This document shows, one piece after another, positions 11,721 to 25,700 of a stretch of DNA of 64,000 nt. A program made the translations under genes and the position numbers. Positions within the stretch are counted from its first letter, which is position 1. Each line of letters starts with the position of its first letter. The notes under the pieces were generated by a model, which did not search any database, was not told the origin of the DNA, and saw only the letters and a program-made list of their open reading frames with translations. This stretch comes from Cucumis sativus (lineage: Eukaryota > Streptophyta > Magnoliopsida > Cucurbitales > Cucurbitaceae): the NCBI RefSeq assembly GCF_000004075.3, contig NC_026657.2:11594001-11658000 (forward strand), in the 5' to 3' direction.

Positions 11721-14700
11721 TAATGAAAATGGAAGAACAGCGAAGCATGAACAAACAAAAAGAAAGGTCTAAAGGCAATGAGGATTTGATTAACAATGGC
11801 GATTAAACCCACTAGTCCGCCATTAACTTAACTTAGAATCTTGAATTGAACCAACCAACCAATAGGGTGTTGTTGGTTCCTTTTGTATTCTGAATTTGAA
11901 ATTTTTTACATCAATTGTGCCATGTTCCACCACTTCTCACAACCAAACTTTCAAAATTTTGGAAAGTTGATAGTTTAATCTTTGTTATTATAACTTTTTG
12001 CTTACATCATAATTTTCGACCTCTCTAATAAAAATTGATTAATTTCATGATAGAAATCGTCATAAAAGGCAAAAAAATGATTGTTAGTTGGATCTTTTCA
12101 AAGGTTATCTATACAAAAAAAAATGTGTATTCATCAAACTTGTATAGATGAAAATGAAAATGGAAGGTTGTGGCTCAACATCATCTTTATTTATTTAAAT
12201 ATTTATTGTTAACTTTTTTGCATTTTGGGTTTGGTGGAAAGATTTTTGCCAATTGAAAATTAAGCATGATATGAAAAGGAAATTGGCCCAATTCTCCCCT
12301 TTTTAGGCTATGCTATTATTGCCTCTTATCTTGATTTTCATACACTATGCTAAATGCCAAAATTTGTCTCCATAATTAGAAAATAGTTTTCTAATAAGGT
12401 TCATTTTCAAATTTAGCAAAATATGAAGACTACTTATAAAATATAGCAAAAAAATAAATTATCAAACCACGTATAATTTATTTATGATTTTTTTCTTTTT
12501 TATTTATTTTGTAAATAGTTATAATATTTTGATATCCATAACAATTCACATTTTAAAATAATTAAATTTAATCTTTATAATTTTAAAAATAGAGAAAAAT
12601 TACAAAAGTTGCAAAATAAATAAAGTATTTACCTTTCGTGACCTTTTGTGCTTTAGTGTGGTTTTCTTTTTTCTACTAAAGTGTAAATGGTTTGTTTTTT
12701 GTATTATTGATAAAAATACAAAAAAAAAATGAATTTTATAAAGAAAAATAAAACATAGAGATTATTTATAACTTTTTTCAAATATATCAATAAGAAAACA
12801 AAAACAAAATATTTACAAATATAACAAAATTTTATTTTATACTATGATGTGATGTATTATATCTATATTGTAATCACCTCGTTTAATAGTCTATTATTAT
12901 ATGATGCTTTTTTTAATACGTTAATGGTGTGAGATTTAAACCATAGGTCTCTAAATTCTAAGCACATACAAATGTTGATTCTATTGAAGTCATTTCACTT
13001 TGTTGTTTGGATTGTTTCAAAATGGTCAAAAAAAATTGAATTAATTAATAGACATTAATGTTAAAGATGGTGAATGAATATTCAATAAAAATTGTTAAAC
13101 ATAAATATTAAAATAAAATAAAACACAAATCTAAGAAAATAATCTTTCTCATTTAGTCTAATCCAATCACCTAACTTTACAACTCATCCAAATAACAAGC
13201 TATTAAACAATACATATAGACTAGCAAAGTTGGACAAACCCCTTAAAATAAATGATTCTTAGATCAACTAGTGTTCATGACTAATAGACCTAAAAAGGGT
13301 AATTAACTCTTAACGATTTACGGTTACATTTGTTGAAAAAAATGTGGTGATTTCTATTTATTGTGTTCGTTGGATGTTTTTAATTACAGTGTCTCTTTTG
13401 ATTTGTATAAACGATCTTGTAGTTTTGTCATGTACTTATTAACTCATGTAATTGTTGGCTTCTTTGACGACTCACGTTTCTTATTCTACAAAGCAAATTG
13501 GTTGTATAATAATTCCTATTAGAAGACTAATTATCCTAATTAGTTGTCATTTGTGTTTAATGATGACACTATTGTATTTCTTTTTTCTAAAGAGAATAAC
13601 GTTACTAGTAGTTAATTTATTTTTTTACTATTTTCTATAAAATAAAATTAAAAGAAAACACTAGGTTAACATTTCTATCACGAATAAAATACATATCAAC
13701 TAGTTAATTATATAATGTGGAGGGTAAATCATTTTTTACAGTAATTCAATAAAACTAATTTGAAGTTTTTCTAATATTTTAAAATTTTCTAATTTTTTTT
13801 TTTTTTACATATAGAACAAGTTTGAGTATGCAATAACTTATTATTATTGTTGTTGTTTCAAGAAATAATTAAATTTGTCTTACTTTTAATTACAAACCCC
13901 AACGTTAAAAAGAAGAATAATTACAAAACCCTATTAGTATTTGATCAACGAGGGAAAAAAAAGAATAATTAGAAGATAAATAGATATAAAATTACCAAAT
14001 TGGCCTTATGATTTCTCCAACTAAAATAAAAAACTAAAACCTATGAGTTGTAAAATTCATAAAAATTAAAAGAAAATAAACTAAAAATTAAAATGAATGA
14101 AACATATATATAAAAAACCATTTATTTTTTGGGGGTTGGTGGTGCTCTCATTGTTAATTCCTCCTACCATACCCATGTAATTTGAATCCTACAAATTCAA
14201 ATTATAGGATGAGGCAACTAATTCTTAGCAATTAGCTTCAAATTATATATTAAAAAGAATGATGAACAAACTATTTATACTTCATAAAAAATCACTAAAA
14301 CACAAAAATTATTATATTTATTTTTATATGAAATTGATATTTTGTCTAACTTTCTATTTGTGACAATTTTTTATTCATGTTTTTTAAAAGACTATTCGAA
14401 TTATAAAAAAAATAAAAAATTTATTACATTTTTTATATATAAATGTAAATATCTAGCAAATTTTTTTTGACCATTTTTCTTTTATATTAAAGAGAATTTT
14501 TGAGAGAGTTCTTTTTAATAAAATAAGTAGAGAAAGTTTTTACAAACTTAGACACAAAATTTTACACTAAAATGTAAATATTTTATCAAAAATAAATTTT
14601 GATAATTTTCTATTTTTAAATATAACAAACTAAAGAAAAATATAATAAAATTTTATCAATAAGTTAAAATATAGAAATAAGTTTTAGAATAAATTATTTT

Positions 14701-14990
14701 AAGATCTATTAAAGGGCTAAGAGCACGTGCCCTTATCTAACCAAATAATTTATCACATACATAAATTAAACTGGTCATGATCAATGTTTATAATAAGAAT
14801 CATAATTACAATAATTTTAATCAAGGACCTTAATGATTATTCCCTAAAGAGATAAACATATGGTTATATATTAAACTTTAACAAATCCCCAAACCTTATC
14901 CAAAATGAAAAGAAAAGAAAGGAAAGGAAAGGAAAGGAAAAGAACAATAACATACATTCATCTGTGATTGGCCACCTGTAACTTTGTCAT

Positions 14991-15106
14991 ACACGTGGCA
15001 TCCTCAAACTCCCATACCACCTCTTAAAACGCCACCTGGCTTCTTGTCATCTTCCTCCACGTCCACTCACCGTTTACCGCTTCCAGGGTTTCCAATCCTA
15101 TAAATA
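14991..15106 (+). promoter_or_regulatory. LEA gene promoter: ABRE/G-box-like element and TATA box
   Basis: ACACGTGGCA at 14991-15000 contains the ACGTGGC core of the abscisic acid response element. A second ACGT core (CCACGTCC) is near 15057. TATAAATA is at 15099-15106, 105 bp before the ATG. ABRE plus coupling elements are typical of LEA genes, so ABA/desiccation control is inferred. Confidence 0.65.
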
Positions 15107-15210
15107 CAAACCCCAAATCCCCCAACTTTCTTCTGTACTCTATTCTTATTTCTCCTAATTGTCCAACACTTTTCATTTCCATTCACTTTCAAATTCATCA
15201 ATATAATCCA

Positions 15211-16563
15211 ATGCCTTCTTCTTCTTCTTCTTCGATTCGAGTTTACCGCCGCCGGATTTCTCTACCGGCAGTGGCAATGGCGGTGACGGTGGTGTTGCTG
15301 GTTTTTATGGTGAGTATATGCTGGAGCGGGAGTGTGGGACATATGCCGTCCACGACGGAGGAGGCTCGAGATTACCAAGAAATGAAGAGCAAAGCGGAGG
15401 AGAAAGATCAGACGGGGGAGACGTGGACGGAATGGGCGAAAGAGAAAATCACAGGGGGACTTGGATTGAAGAGTGAAAGGCAGGAAGATGATGAGGGTGG
15501 CGTTAAGAAGGTTACTGATTTCACTTCCGATTCTGCTAAAAAGGCCAAAGACAAGATACAGAACGTCGCTTCAGGTTTTAATATGTATATTTTTTTAGCC
15601 TAAATTGTATTATTAATTATTTTAATTAATTTGCAAAATTATTTAAAATGCTTTTAAATATAACAAAGTATGGGGAGATAATTAACAAAAATCAGTGTAT
15701 TTTCTAAATCCATTTTTTCTAAAATGTAGTCTTTATTTTTATGGTAAAAAAATAAAATGCCAACAAAATATAATATATAAACAAAAAAAAAAAAAAACCC
15801 ATTTTAGTCCTTAAATAAACAAGTATTGCTCAATTATACTATTTTGTGGAACATTAGATTTTCTATAGAGATTTTAGTTTTTAAGAATATCAAATTTTAT
15901 TAGTTCAACTTTTTAAAAGGAAATTATTTGGTTTCGTGAAGTTACACTAAATATTTGTTTATGCTGACGACAGGAGTGGGACAGTACGGCGCTGAAAAGG
16001 CCGAAGAAGTGAAAGGCATGGCGGCGGAGAAGGCTGGTGAGGCCAAAGATAAGGCAGCGAAACTGGGAACAGTAGCTGAGAAAACGACGGAAGCGGCGGA
16101 CAAGGCAAAAGAAAAGGCACAAAATGCGGCAAAAGGAACCAAAGAGAAAGTTACCTCCCTAAAAAACAAAGCAGAAGAAAGCTCGGGTGAGGCGACTGAG
16201 AAAACGAAGGAAGCGGCCAATGAGGCGAGGAAAAAAACAGAAGAAACAGCAGAGGAGGCGAAGGAAAGAGCCTCGACGGGAGCAAGAGAGGCGGAGGAGA
16301 GAGCAGGAGAGATGAAGGAGAAGGCGAAAGTGAAGGGGAAGGAAGCGAAGGAGAGAGCGGAGGAGGAGGCAGGGAGGGCAGAGGAGATAGCGGAGAAGGG
16401 GAAGAGATGGGCAAAGGAAGGGTTTGAGGCTGCGAAGGAGAAGGCAGAGGAGGTGGTGGAAGCGGCGAAGGAGAAGATAGGGGAGCAATACGAGGCGGCG
16501 AAGAAGAAGTCGCAGAGGATTAAAGACGACGTGGTTCGGTCCGAGGTGGAAGACGAGCTTTAA
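15211..16563 (+). CDS. Late embryogenesis abundant protein (LEA_4 type) with N-terminal membrane anchor
   Basis: Two exons, 15211-15574 and 15974-16563, phase-consistent, giving 317 residues. After a Ser-rich basic start, residues about 20-42 are one hydrophobic segment (AVAMAVTVVLLVFMVS), which acts as a signal anchor or cleaved signal peptide. The remainder is almost entirely charged Ala/Lys/Glu sequence in degenerate 11-residue repeats (for example AKEKAQNAAKG, AAEKAGEAKDK), the hallmark of LEA group 3/LEA_4 proteins. These form amphipathic helices on drying and protect membranes or proteins. Trp is confined to a TWTEWAKEK segment and one later site. Exon 2 has low-complexity purine-rich codons, so antisense open frames of up to 139 codons on the other strand are shadows. 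Resembles the Arabidopsis LEA family member near CIPK1 (AT3G17520 from memory). Confidence 0.87.
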
Positions 16564-19449
16564 ACAACACCCGGGCACGGGGTACGTAGTTTTGTGTGTT
16601 CATATTATGTTAATTCTGAGGACAATGTGAGAGGCAGCGTCCTTCGTTTGAATGAAATGATATGTTTTCGAGGGAAGTCGTTTTACGTTGGTTATGATGT
16701 GAGTGTGTGTTTGTGTATATAATGAAATCATAAGAAAGAGTTTGTTGTTCAAATCGTTTTTGGTACTTCAATCTTGATTTTAATTTTTTTATAACTCGAT
16801 CTTACCTTAAAATTAAAATAGCAATTTTCTTTGTTAGAAGATAGTGCAACGACTATTTCTATCTGATATATGTTAGGTATATATAGGTTTTGATAATATA
16901 TAATAATCATTTGTCATTTTGTAATCAATGGTGGTTGGAATGGGGTGTGTGTAACCAACCCATGTGGGTTACAAGATTTTCGTTGAAAACGAGTAACTTT
17001 AATTTAGAGCCTTCCCAGAAATGTTGAAAAATGGTAAATATTTTGTTATCCAAAGTGAGTGAGTGAGTGAGTTACAATGTGGGTATGGGTGCAACAAGAA
17101 GTTGGTAGGAGTGAGTTAGCTTACCCTTTGTCACCAACTACAGCAAATGGTATATACAAAATATTCACTGTAGTATTTTGTTGTTATATTTACTATTTAT
17201 TCTAAATTATTGTAATAATTCTTACTCAATATTCTAAACATTAACTATTATTAACTAATCTAACGTCTTTCTCGTATATAGAATAAAAAAAAATTGACGT
17301 TACAAAGTACAAAGGACCTACTATATCTAGTGTACAATATGATTGAGGAAAAACTTAGGTGTACACGGAAATGAAGAAAAATCTTGAAAAGATATGCAAT
17401 TTTCGTGGCTTCTATTGCACTTGGGTTCAAGGCTGTATTCAGCATTGGTAAGTTATTAATGTTGGATTTATTAAAATGGTACCTAAAATAAGTGGGAATC
17501 CAAAAAATCAAGAAGCAATTTAATACAAAGTAGTACTCTTCCACACACACACGTGTTGTGTATATTTCCTATTAATTCCCATGAACAACCTAAAACGTGA
17601 TCATGTCTTTTCATTTTGAAGCTGATGTTGGACTTCCTCTTTAGCATAGAGGTAGTAGTTGGATACTCATTCCGTTTATTTCAACTATTATTTATATGTT
17701 ATATATATATGTATATAAACATGGTGTAAATTTCCCCTTTCAATTTATACGAAGTTGGTAGGTTGGTAGTACTTTTAGCAATAATAACAAAATGTAGAAC
17801 ATGGTTACTGAGAAACCCAACAAGTTGTGATAAACCCAACAAATTGTGATAAACCCAACAAATTGTTATTATATTTGCAATTAAACTGTTAATTGACTAT
17901 GAAATAACGGTAGAGTGATTGAATTGAATCTTCTTAGAGTGATTGAATTGAATCTTCTTTGTTAAAAATTTGGTGTAATATTGTTGGCTCATTTTGACAT
18001 TTTACATTTGAAATTGTTATTATATTTGCAACTAAACTGTTTATTGATTATGAAATAACGGTTAATCAAATCTTTTTTGTTAAAAATGTGATGTAATATT
18101 GTTAGCTTGTTTTGACAATTTACATTTGAAATTGTTATTATATTTGCAATTAAACAGTTAATTGACTATGAAATAACAGTTGAATCGAATCTTTTTCGTT
18201 AAAAATGGGATGTAATATTGTTAGCTCATTTTGACAATTTACATTTGAAATTGTTATTATATTTGCAATTAAACAGTTAATTAACTATGAAATAACGGTT
18301 GAATCGAATCTTTTTCGTTAAAAGTGTGATGTAATATTGTTAGCTCATTTTGACAATTTACATTTGAAATTGCTATTATATTTGCAACTAAACTGTTAAT
18401 TGACTATCAAATAACGGTAGAGTGATTGAATCGAATATTTTCGTTAAAAATGTAATGTAATATTGTTAGCTCATTTCGACATTTTACATTTGATTTGATT
18501 CTCATTCAAAGTCTGTAAACCTAAAATAGTAATAAAGTATAATGATTCGTTAGTTGATTTGTTTACCTTGAAACCATCAATTTCAAAATTCTAAATTTTG
18601 GTAATTTGTTTAAACAATCAATTTGGATTTCAAAATTCCAAAATTTGGTAAGTAACTGAAATTCTAAATTTTGGTAAGTAATTGAATCTTGAACACTATT
18701 AAGAACTATGCTAATTAATCAAATTTAATACAATATAAAACACATGATTCTTATTGTTAAACAATAATTAAATACTAAACAACCATTAAAGATTTTTATA
18801 GTATAAAAATTTATGGTACGATCCCTAATGAAAATTGATGCTATATATTGCAAATTGGTCCCTAGACTCACATAAACTCTTTACAAATTAGTACTTTATA
18901 AAAGAATATTTCCAAAAAAGATAAAGATGAAGAGAAGACTTTTCAAATTATAAACTATGATTATTTTAATTACAAAAGTAGAGAGAAAATAGAACTCTAT
19001 AATTACACTTTTATAAACACAATTTTCAGATTCTCAACGGACCGAAAGGTGGAAACGGTGTCGTATTGGGAAGTCAATAATATAGGTAAAATTCGGAGGC
19101 GGAAAATAGAAAAAACTGAATAAAATAATAAATGACCCTTGGAAATAAAATGGAAATTATTAATAATAAAACGCCCCTTCAAATAAAATTGGAACAAATA
19201 AACAAAACCCCGCCACGGAGCGCGTGGGGCCAATGGTACGTGGTTGAGATTGAATGTGATGGGAACGCGCGGTTTCTGCGCGTGGGATGTTGTTTTTCAT
19301 TTGTTACTGAATCGTTCAAAGGCGCGAAGCCAAGTAAAGAAATTAAGAAATAAATAATTGAAAAATAAGAGAGAAAGAGAGAGAGAGAAAGAAAGCACAA
19401 ATTTGGAGAAGGAAGTGAAAGAAGAGGAAGGAGGAGAAGGAGAAGGAGA
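16564..19449. other. Intergenic region between LEA and CIPK genes, with tandem array
   Basis: Contains the LEA 3' UTR (to about 16740), a roughly 120-bp tandem repeat array (reported separately) and the CIPK promoter. The last 80 bp before the CIPK ATG are an almost pure purine (GA-rich) tract, probably 5' UTR. No gene was seen. Confidence 0.6.
17808..18490. repeat. Tandem array of ~118-124 bp units
   Basis: Five head-to-tail units begin at 17860, 18011, 18129, 18248 and 18367, each starting (A)AATTGTTATTATATTTGCAA and ending near GACAATTTACATTTG. The first unit is longer because of an internal 26-bp duplication (AGAGTGATTGAATTGAATCT, around 17911-17960). It is preceded by a separate ~19-bp AAACCCAACAARTTGTGAT motif repeated about three times (17812-17860). 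Non-coding. Confidence 0.9.
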
Positions 19450-22190
19450 ATGAGGGTAGGGAAGTATGAGTTGGGGAAAACTCTAGGAGAAGGGAATTTC
19501 GGGAAGGTGAAGTTGGCTGCGGATGTCCGTACCGGCTGTCGTTACGCCGTCAAGATCCTTGACAAGACCAAGATTCTCCATCTCAACTTCTCCGATCAGG
19601 TTTGGTTTTGTCTTGTTTCGTTTCGTTTTGTTTGTCTTTTTGTTGTTGTAGTTATTCTGCGAAGGGAACTGATGTAATGAATCGGAGTTGGTTTCAGATT
19701 AAGCGTGAAATAAGTACTCTCAAGCTTCTTAGGCATCCGAATGTTGTTAGGCTTTATGAGGTTTGTTTGCGATTCTGTTGGATTTAATGAAGAAATTAAA
19801 CGACTGGTTTTACTTATTGTGGTTTTTTATTTTTATTTTTATTTATGGATGATATAGGTTTTAGCTAGTAAGACGAAGATTTATATGGTTATGGAGTGCG
19901 CTTCTGGTGGAGAATTGTTTGATAGAATTGTAAGCGTGTTTTCTGATGTTGATTTGAATTCCTGTTGGATATAGTTATAGAATTGGTGAGTTTGAGTTGG
20001 GGATAACTGTGTGTGTGTTTTAGGAATCGAAAGGTAAGATGGATGAAGCTGAAGGTCGGAGGATTTTCCAGCAGCTTATTGATGGTCTTAGCTACTGCCA
20101 TGACAAAGGAGTTTACCACAGGGATCTCAAGGTATTTACATGCGATTTATGTCTCATTTCGTTGAACAATCAATCTGCGTATCGTTTTTATTTGATATTT
20201 CTCTTGCTGGTTGATCCGTTTAGTTGGAAAACGTGCTTGTTGATGCTAAGGGAAATATTAAGATTTCTGATTTTGGTCTCAGTGCTTTACCAAAGAATTG
20301 CCGGGTAATATTCTGTAACTATCTATTTTCGAGATCATCTGTATCTAAATTTAGGCTACTTATTCGTAGTTGAAGAACTAGAATTGATGGATGGTTTATG
20401 AAATTAGGAAGATGGTTTGCTGCACACAACCTGTGGAAGTCCTAACTATGTTGCACCGGAGGTTCTTGCTAATAGAGGATATAATGGAGCCGCCTCTGAT
20501 ATATGGTCATGTGGGGTTATCTTGTATGTTATTCTTACGGCTTTTCTACCTTTCGACGAGACCAATTTGGCTTTACTTTATAAAAAGGTACCTAAACCTA
20601 ACTGCAAAAGGGGGAAAATGAATAAACTAATATTAAACATATGTCTTGTATTGTTTGGATCCCTATCTTTCTCTCTCTCTCTCTGTCTCCCCCTTTAGAA
20701 AATATATTTATATGCATCAACGTTCGTTGTAGACTTTGAGGGGGGATTTTCAGATACCCAAATGGTTATCAGCAGGTGCCAGAAATTTGATCAGGAGAAC
20801 TCTCGACCCCAATCCCAATACTCGGATTACCATAGCAGGAATCAAAGAGAATGAGTGGTTCAAGACTGACTATAATCCTGCTTCTCCTTGTTATGATGAC
20901 GATGAGGAGGAGGGTTCACTTACTGATCAGGATGATGCCATCTCAACGCTTGATGAGGTATATGTAAAGAGAGAAATTAAAGAGAACCAAATCCTTGTTT
21001 TTCCCTCCTATCTATGTTATTTTGTCTTAAACTGATGAAAATTTGGATTTTACCTGTGGCGTAGCCATCTGACGCTGAAAACAGCCCGGAATCTCCTTCT
21101 ATTATCAATGCTTTTGAGTTAATTGGAATGTCTTCAAGTTTGGATTTATCCGGATTCTTTGAGCAAGAGGTGAGAGTTCAAAAGAAAGACTATTAGACTA
21201 CGCAATCTATGGGCTCGGTTGCTTGTTCATTTTAAAATTTCATTTTAAAATCTTACTTGATTACTTAATATTTTAATCTGAATAACCATAGGATGTCTCC
21301 GAGAGGAAGATCAGATTTACCTCAAATCGTTCTGCCAAAGACTTGCTTGAGAGAATCGAGGTTATCGCAACGGATATGGGATTTCGAGTTCAAAAGAGAA
21401 GTGGAAAGGTTGGTACTCAATTCTTAGCATCGAAAGAATCTAGTAGATGTCATTATCGTTAACCCCTCCATGATAATGGATTAGTTGAAAGCTTGTGGCC
21501 ATCGTTGTCCGCAATTTTATATGACAAACGGCCCCTACAATTTGCGACCTATTTGCCATGAGGTTACAAAGTAACATGCCCCGTTTCAAAGTAACATGCC
21601 CCGTTTCTCTTTCTCACAACATGATTACTCTAACATATCTTTCCTTTTCTGCGTCTTTAGTTGAAATTGATTCAAGAGATAAGAAGTCAAAAAAGCCTAA
21701 GTAATCTATCATTTGTAGCAGAGGTAAAAAAAAATTTCATTCGAGTTACTAATTAAATTTTCATGGAACCTAATGCTAACAGTTACTCCCCATTACCAAA
21801 TCTGGTGAGTTATGATTTCAGGTCTTTGAGATACGCCCACTGCTTCATGTAGTTGAACTGAAAAAATCTTTTGGAGACTCATCAGCTTACAGACAGGTAC
21901 AAGATAGGACAGGCTAGTTTCAATGTCTGTCTATTTTAAGTGCTTAAAACTACGTCTTTTACTCTAAAAAAAATACATTTTCATCACTTGGAACATCATT
22001 CCAATCCTTGCAAAGTACTAAATTTGGAAAAAAACTTGTGCCAAGTCCTTCTGACATCTTCCTTTAACTTCTAACATTCAATTCCATTCAAACCTTGCAG
22101 TTGTGTGAAAGACTGTCAAGTGATTTGGGCACAAACCCAGAGCTCGAACGGCAAAATTCAAGCTCGTTTGCATTAAACAGTACATGTTAG
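19450..22190 (+). CDS. CIPK1: CBL-interacting protein kinase, CIPK1/CIPK17 type
   Basis: Twelve exons, all phase 0: 19450-19599, 19698-19760, 19858-19929, 20024-20131, 20224-20304, 20408-20587, 20733-20957, 21065-21169, 21292-21408, 21661-21723, 21822-21896 and 22101-22190. They give 442 residues. The kinase domain has GEGNFGKV, catalytic Lys35, YHRDLK (Asp129), DFG (147-149), an activation loop with Ser/Thr/Tyr sites and APE (174-176). The NAF motif that binds calcineurin B-like calcium sensors is at about 308-310 ([13 protein letters not shown]), followed by the PPI region that binds PP2C phosphatases. Best resemblance is to Arabidopsis CIPK1 and CIPK17, cytosol/plasma-membrane kinases acting with CBL1/CBL9 in stress and ABA signalling. 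I cannot decide between the two paralogues. Convergent with the CRSH gene, with 521 bp between stop codons. Confidence 0.92.
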
Positions 22191-22711
22191 AAGAAATCTA
22201 TACCCAATTATAGGATTTTTATTAGAATTATTGTTGTTATTATTATTTTATAATTTGGGTTGATGTCAAGCACGGCCTTTGATTGGTGCATAAGTGGGTT
22301 TAAATGTAGATAATAGATAGAGCCAAATATTAAATGGCAAGAAGCCTCCTTTGTGTATCCCCCTTTGTATGTAGACACCGAATATCAAATGTAAAAGAAC
22401 AGAAAGTTCATTTGTATTATAGAAGCTTGAGAATATAATCATTAGATCTCTCCCTCCTTTTCTATATCTTCTAAACAAATCTCCGATACATTATTACTTC
22501 ATCCTATTTGGATTCTTTTCATTTCATTTGTAGATTACAATTTTTTTTTCTGATTAAAATATTAGACCTCCAAATGACAATGTTGCACAGGAATTGGCTT
22601 GCTTCTCAACTTTATAAACAATCTATTCACAATAATGAGGCTAGATATGTGACTCCAAATGAACTTAATTTCCTACCCTTGTTGAGACAAATGGAGGGTC
22701 CACGGCCAAGA
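22191..22711. other. Spacer between convergent CIPK and CRSH genes
   Basis: Holds both 3' UTRs. No gene. The plus-strand open frame starting at 22508 is a shadow of the CRSH last exon. Confidence 0.7.
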
Positions 22712-25700
22712 CTATGTGGCAAGTCGATTGCCGAGTTCTTCACTATAGACTTGTATCAAACCGGTGTCGTCATCGTTTTGGAGCTTATGATTTAGGATGA
22801 CCTTGTATTGATCATCTCTGTTCTCCAAGCTGCGTATGAATTCGACCTAAGAACAAATTGACTTTGTTAAAAGCTAATTCTCCATTTTTCAAGTTGCATT
22901 GGTAATCTTATACATGCAATATTAATTCGTTGGGGTAAAGAACATGCAGGTTTGGGAAAGGCCTTGTGAAGATGAAAAATATATGATTGAATATTAAAAT
23001 TCAAATAAAAGATTACGGTTGTGACATCAAAGGTTGTTGTCAAGATGAACAAACTCAATTAACATAAACTTATTCTATTAACTTCAAGGTTAAAGATTCG
23101 ATTTTCATGTCCCACACATTGATATAAATCGTCTTGGAGAGATTATTTTAAATGACAAAATTTCTGAAATTATTTACAAATATAGTAAAATATCACAGTC
23201 GATTTATGATAGACCATAATAGACACATAGTAGTTTATCTTGATCTATAGTAGATAGATGGTATATTTTGTTATATTTAAAAATAGCCCGCACTAATATA
23301 AATACAAGTGTAGATTAATCACGCCTAGGCTTTGGTTTAACTTTAGTGATAATTGGTTTAACACTTACTATTATAAAAAAAAATCATTTCATTTTTGTTT
23401 CACAACAAAAAAGACAGATGTTTTTGGGAGTTATGTGCACAGGGATCTAAATATGCAATCATAATCATTTCACTATCTTGAAACAAGGTGAAGAATTTAC
23501 CTGTTTTTGAAAAAAGTCGAATTCATCAGAGCTAAGAGAACCATCACTATTCGAATCTAGAAGTTGCATCATCTCTCGCGCATCTTCTCCGGGGGCACCA
23601 ACACCAAGGTCTTCCATGACATCCACAAGTTCCTCAATACTTATTCTACCGTCTCCATTCTTGTCAAGAAGCCCAAATACTCGACCTCTTTGGTTGGTAT
23701 GTATGCCTTTATAGTTAGATGATGGAAAATCGTTAAGACGTAGAGCAGCAAGTTCAGCTGCAGCCAACATTTTAGCCTTGAGCCTTTTCGCCTAAAACAT
23801 TGACAAATATCCACATCAGTCTTAAACTTAACAAGCTTGTGCAAATTTTATAGAACAAGACTAAGTGTATTAAAACATTAAAATAGATACTAATTGTTAC
23901 TGACTTCTTCTGGATCTGTGAGACCTCCCTTGTATAGTGAATGTGATGCCGTTCCACCAGCTGCCAATTTGTCCATCTCAGTAGTTCGTATTTGAATTTC
24001 CATTAACGGTTTCGTCTGGCTCTCGTTGCTCACATCCACAGCCATGTGTAAGCTCTTGTAACCATTGGGTTTTGGCCTTGCAATATAATCTTTAGTCCTA
24101 TGGGGTATTTCTTTCCACTGTGACTTTATAATTTCACTTGCCCGGTAGCAAGCTCTCTCACCCGATTCTGATGTATCTGTCCCAGCCTTAGGTTTCAATA
24201 TGACGCGTAATCCTAGAATATCGTTAACTTCTTCAAGTTTTCGACCATCTTTAAGGAGTTTCTTCATGGTGCTAGATCGACTTTTATAGCGACCTTTCAC
24301 AGAAAAATCTTCCACCATGTTTGTTAATATAGGATCATTCTTCAAGGATTGTGCCAGCTGATCCTTGTATGTTTCAATCAAAGACTTACTTCCTGACTCG
24401 TGGCTTCGCAACCACGAATCCACATAAAAGTAAGAGCAAGGAAACAAGTAACGGAAAGAGAGATCCTCCAACTGAAGTGATAAGAAATTAGCTCCAACGG
24501 CAAATGCTAATGGTGCATGTATCTTCAAAACCTCAAGAGAAACCATCTGCTGCTGGTATCTTGGCAATGATTGGAGGTTTCTCATCATATCAAGCTTCAA
24601 AGCCAGGTCTAAAATCAATGCCCTAATATCATAATACGTAAGACAGAACTTTCTTAAAGCAGCCGAACTATCATCGTCAAAGATATCGACTCTTGAAGGA
24701 ATGTGCTTCACTCGTAAGCTCTCATGCAGTAAATGAGCAGTACTTATACCTATTTGGTTTTTAACTTCTTGAAGAGATATCCCCCCAGCCTCCATAACCT
24801 CTCTAAGAATACCAGTAGATATAACTTCTGCATCCATCTGAGATAATGGTTTGTTCTAAAATCTATCAATAGCTGAAAGTCTCAAATCTATCAAGTGCAG
24901 ACTAAAATTCACAGAAAAGGCTATTCAGCAAGTATAGAGCTTCCAATTCCATTAAGAACCATACCTATTATAAAGCAAAAATAAGCAACAGAAGCATTAA
25001 GTTCCATCTATTTGTCTACTAGTTTCAACATCCCCCAAGAATCTAACATCAAGTCTATTCCATAACTAAAAAAATGTATGGCAATTGGCAGTTGAAATTG
25101 CAACTGGTGAGCTTTCCTGATGACAACACCACCTAGTTAGAAAATATTGGCATTTGTCAAGCAAGTTTTTTTTTTTTAAAAAAATAAGAAACATATCAGA
25201 ATGATGTAACGAATTAAGCACATTACAAAAGAAATTTCCAATTGAAAACTAAACGTGATTAAAGGGTGCTTTTTTTTTTTTGCACCAAAACAAAGCTGTA
25301 GACAGAACCAAGTCCATAAAACCATAAAAAAACCGAAACAAGAGTACATAAAACGCTTGTCAAGCATTGTTAAAAATTGGATTCGGAATTGGAACTGAAT
25401 GGACCAAGTAGTAGGACCAAACTATTCGGTCACAGTTAAATTGAACACATGTATAGCTTGAGAAGAACAAGGAAACGAAGAAGAAGAAGTAGAACACAAT
25501 TGTTAATTCGACAAAACAGTGGAAAACCCATCAACAAATCAATAATACACCATGTGGGAATTCTTGGACAAACCCCTGATTTTTAAAATAGTTTTTAACA
25601 AACATATAATTATACCTTTTAGCAGAAAGCTCTCTAATCTCCTCTAACCATAATCCCCAAAAGTTTCTGAATTCAACTCTACTATGCATTGAATAATAAT

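Larger units (their letters stand above)
11560..15210. other. Divergent intergenic region between the CHUP1-like and LEA genes
   Basis: About 3.6 kb of AT-rich sequence with no supported gene. The left edge holds the CHUP1-like promoter and the right edge the LEA promoter (reported separately). The short open frames here (for example 13452-13640) are low-complexity and hydrophobic only through AT bias. An AAAGG-type purine run lies at about 14910-14940. Confidence 0.55.

Noticed and set aside
15942-16578. Long antisense open frames (up to 139 codons) across the LEA second exon
   Set aside because: They are reverse readings of the Ala/Lys/Glu repeat codons and give Leu/Ser/Pro low-complexity peptides. 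The plus-strand LEA frame explains the region.
22508-22795. 95-codon plus-strand frame between CIPK and CRSH
   Set aside because: It overlaps the CRSH last exon on the other strand, and its composition has no family resemblance.
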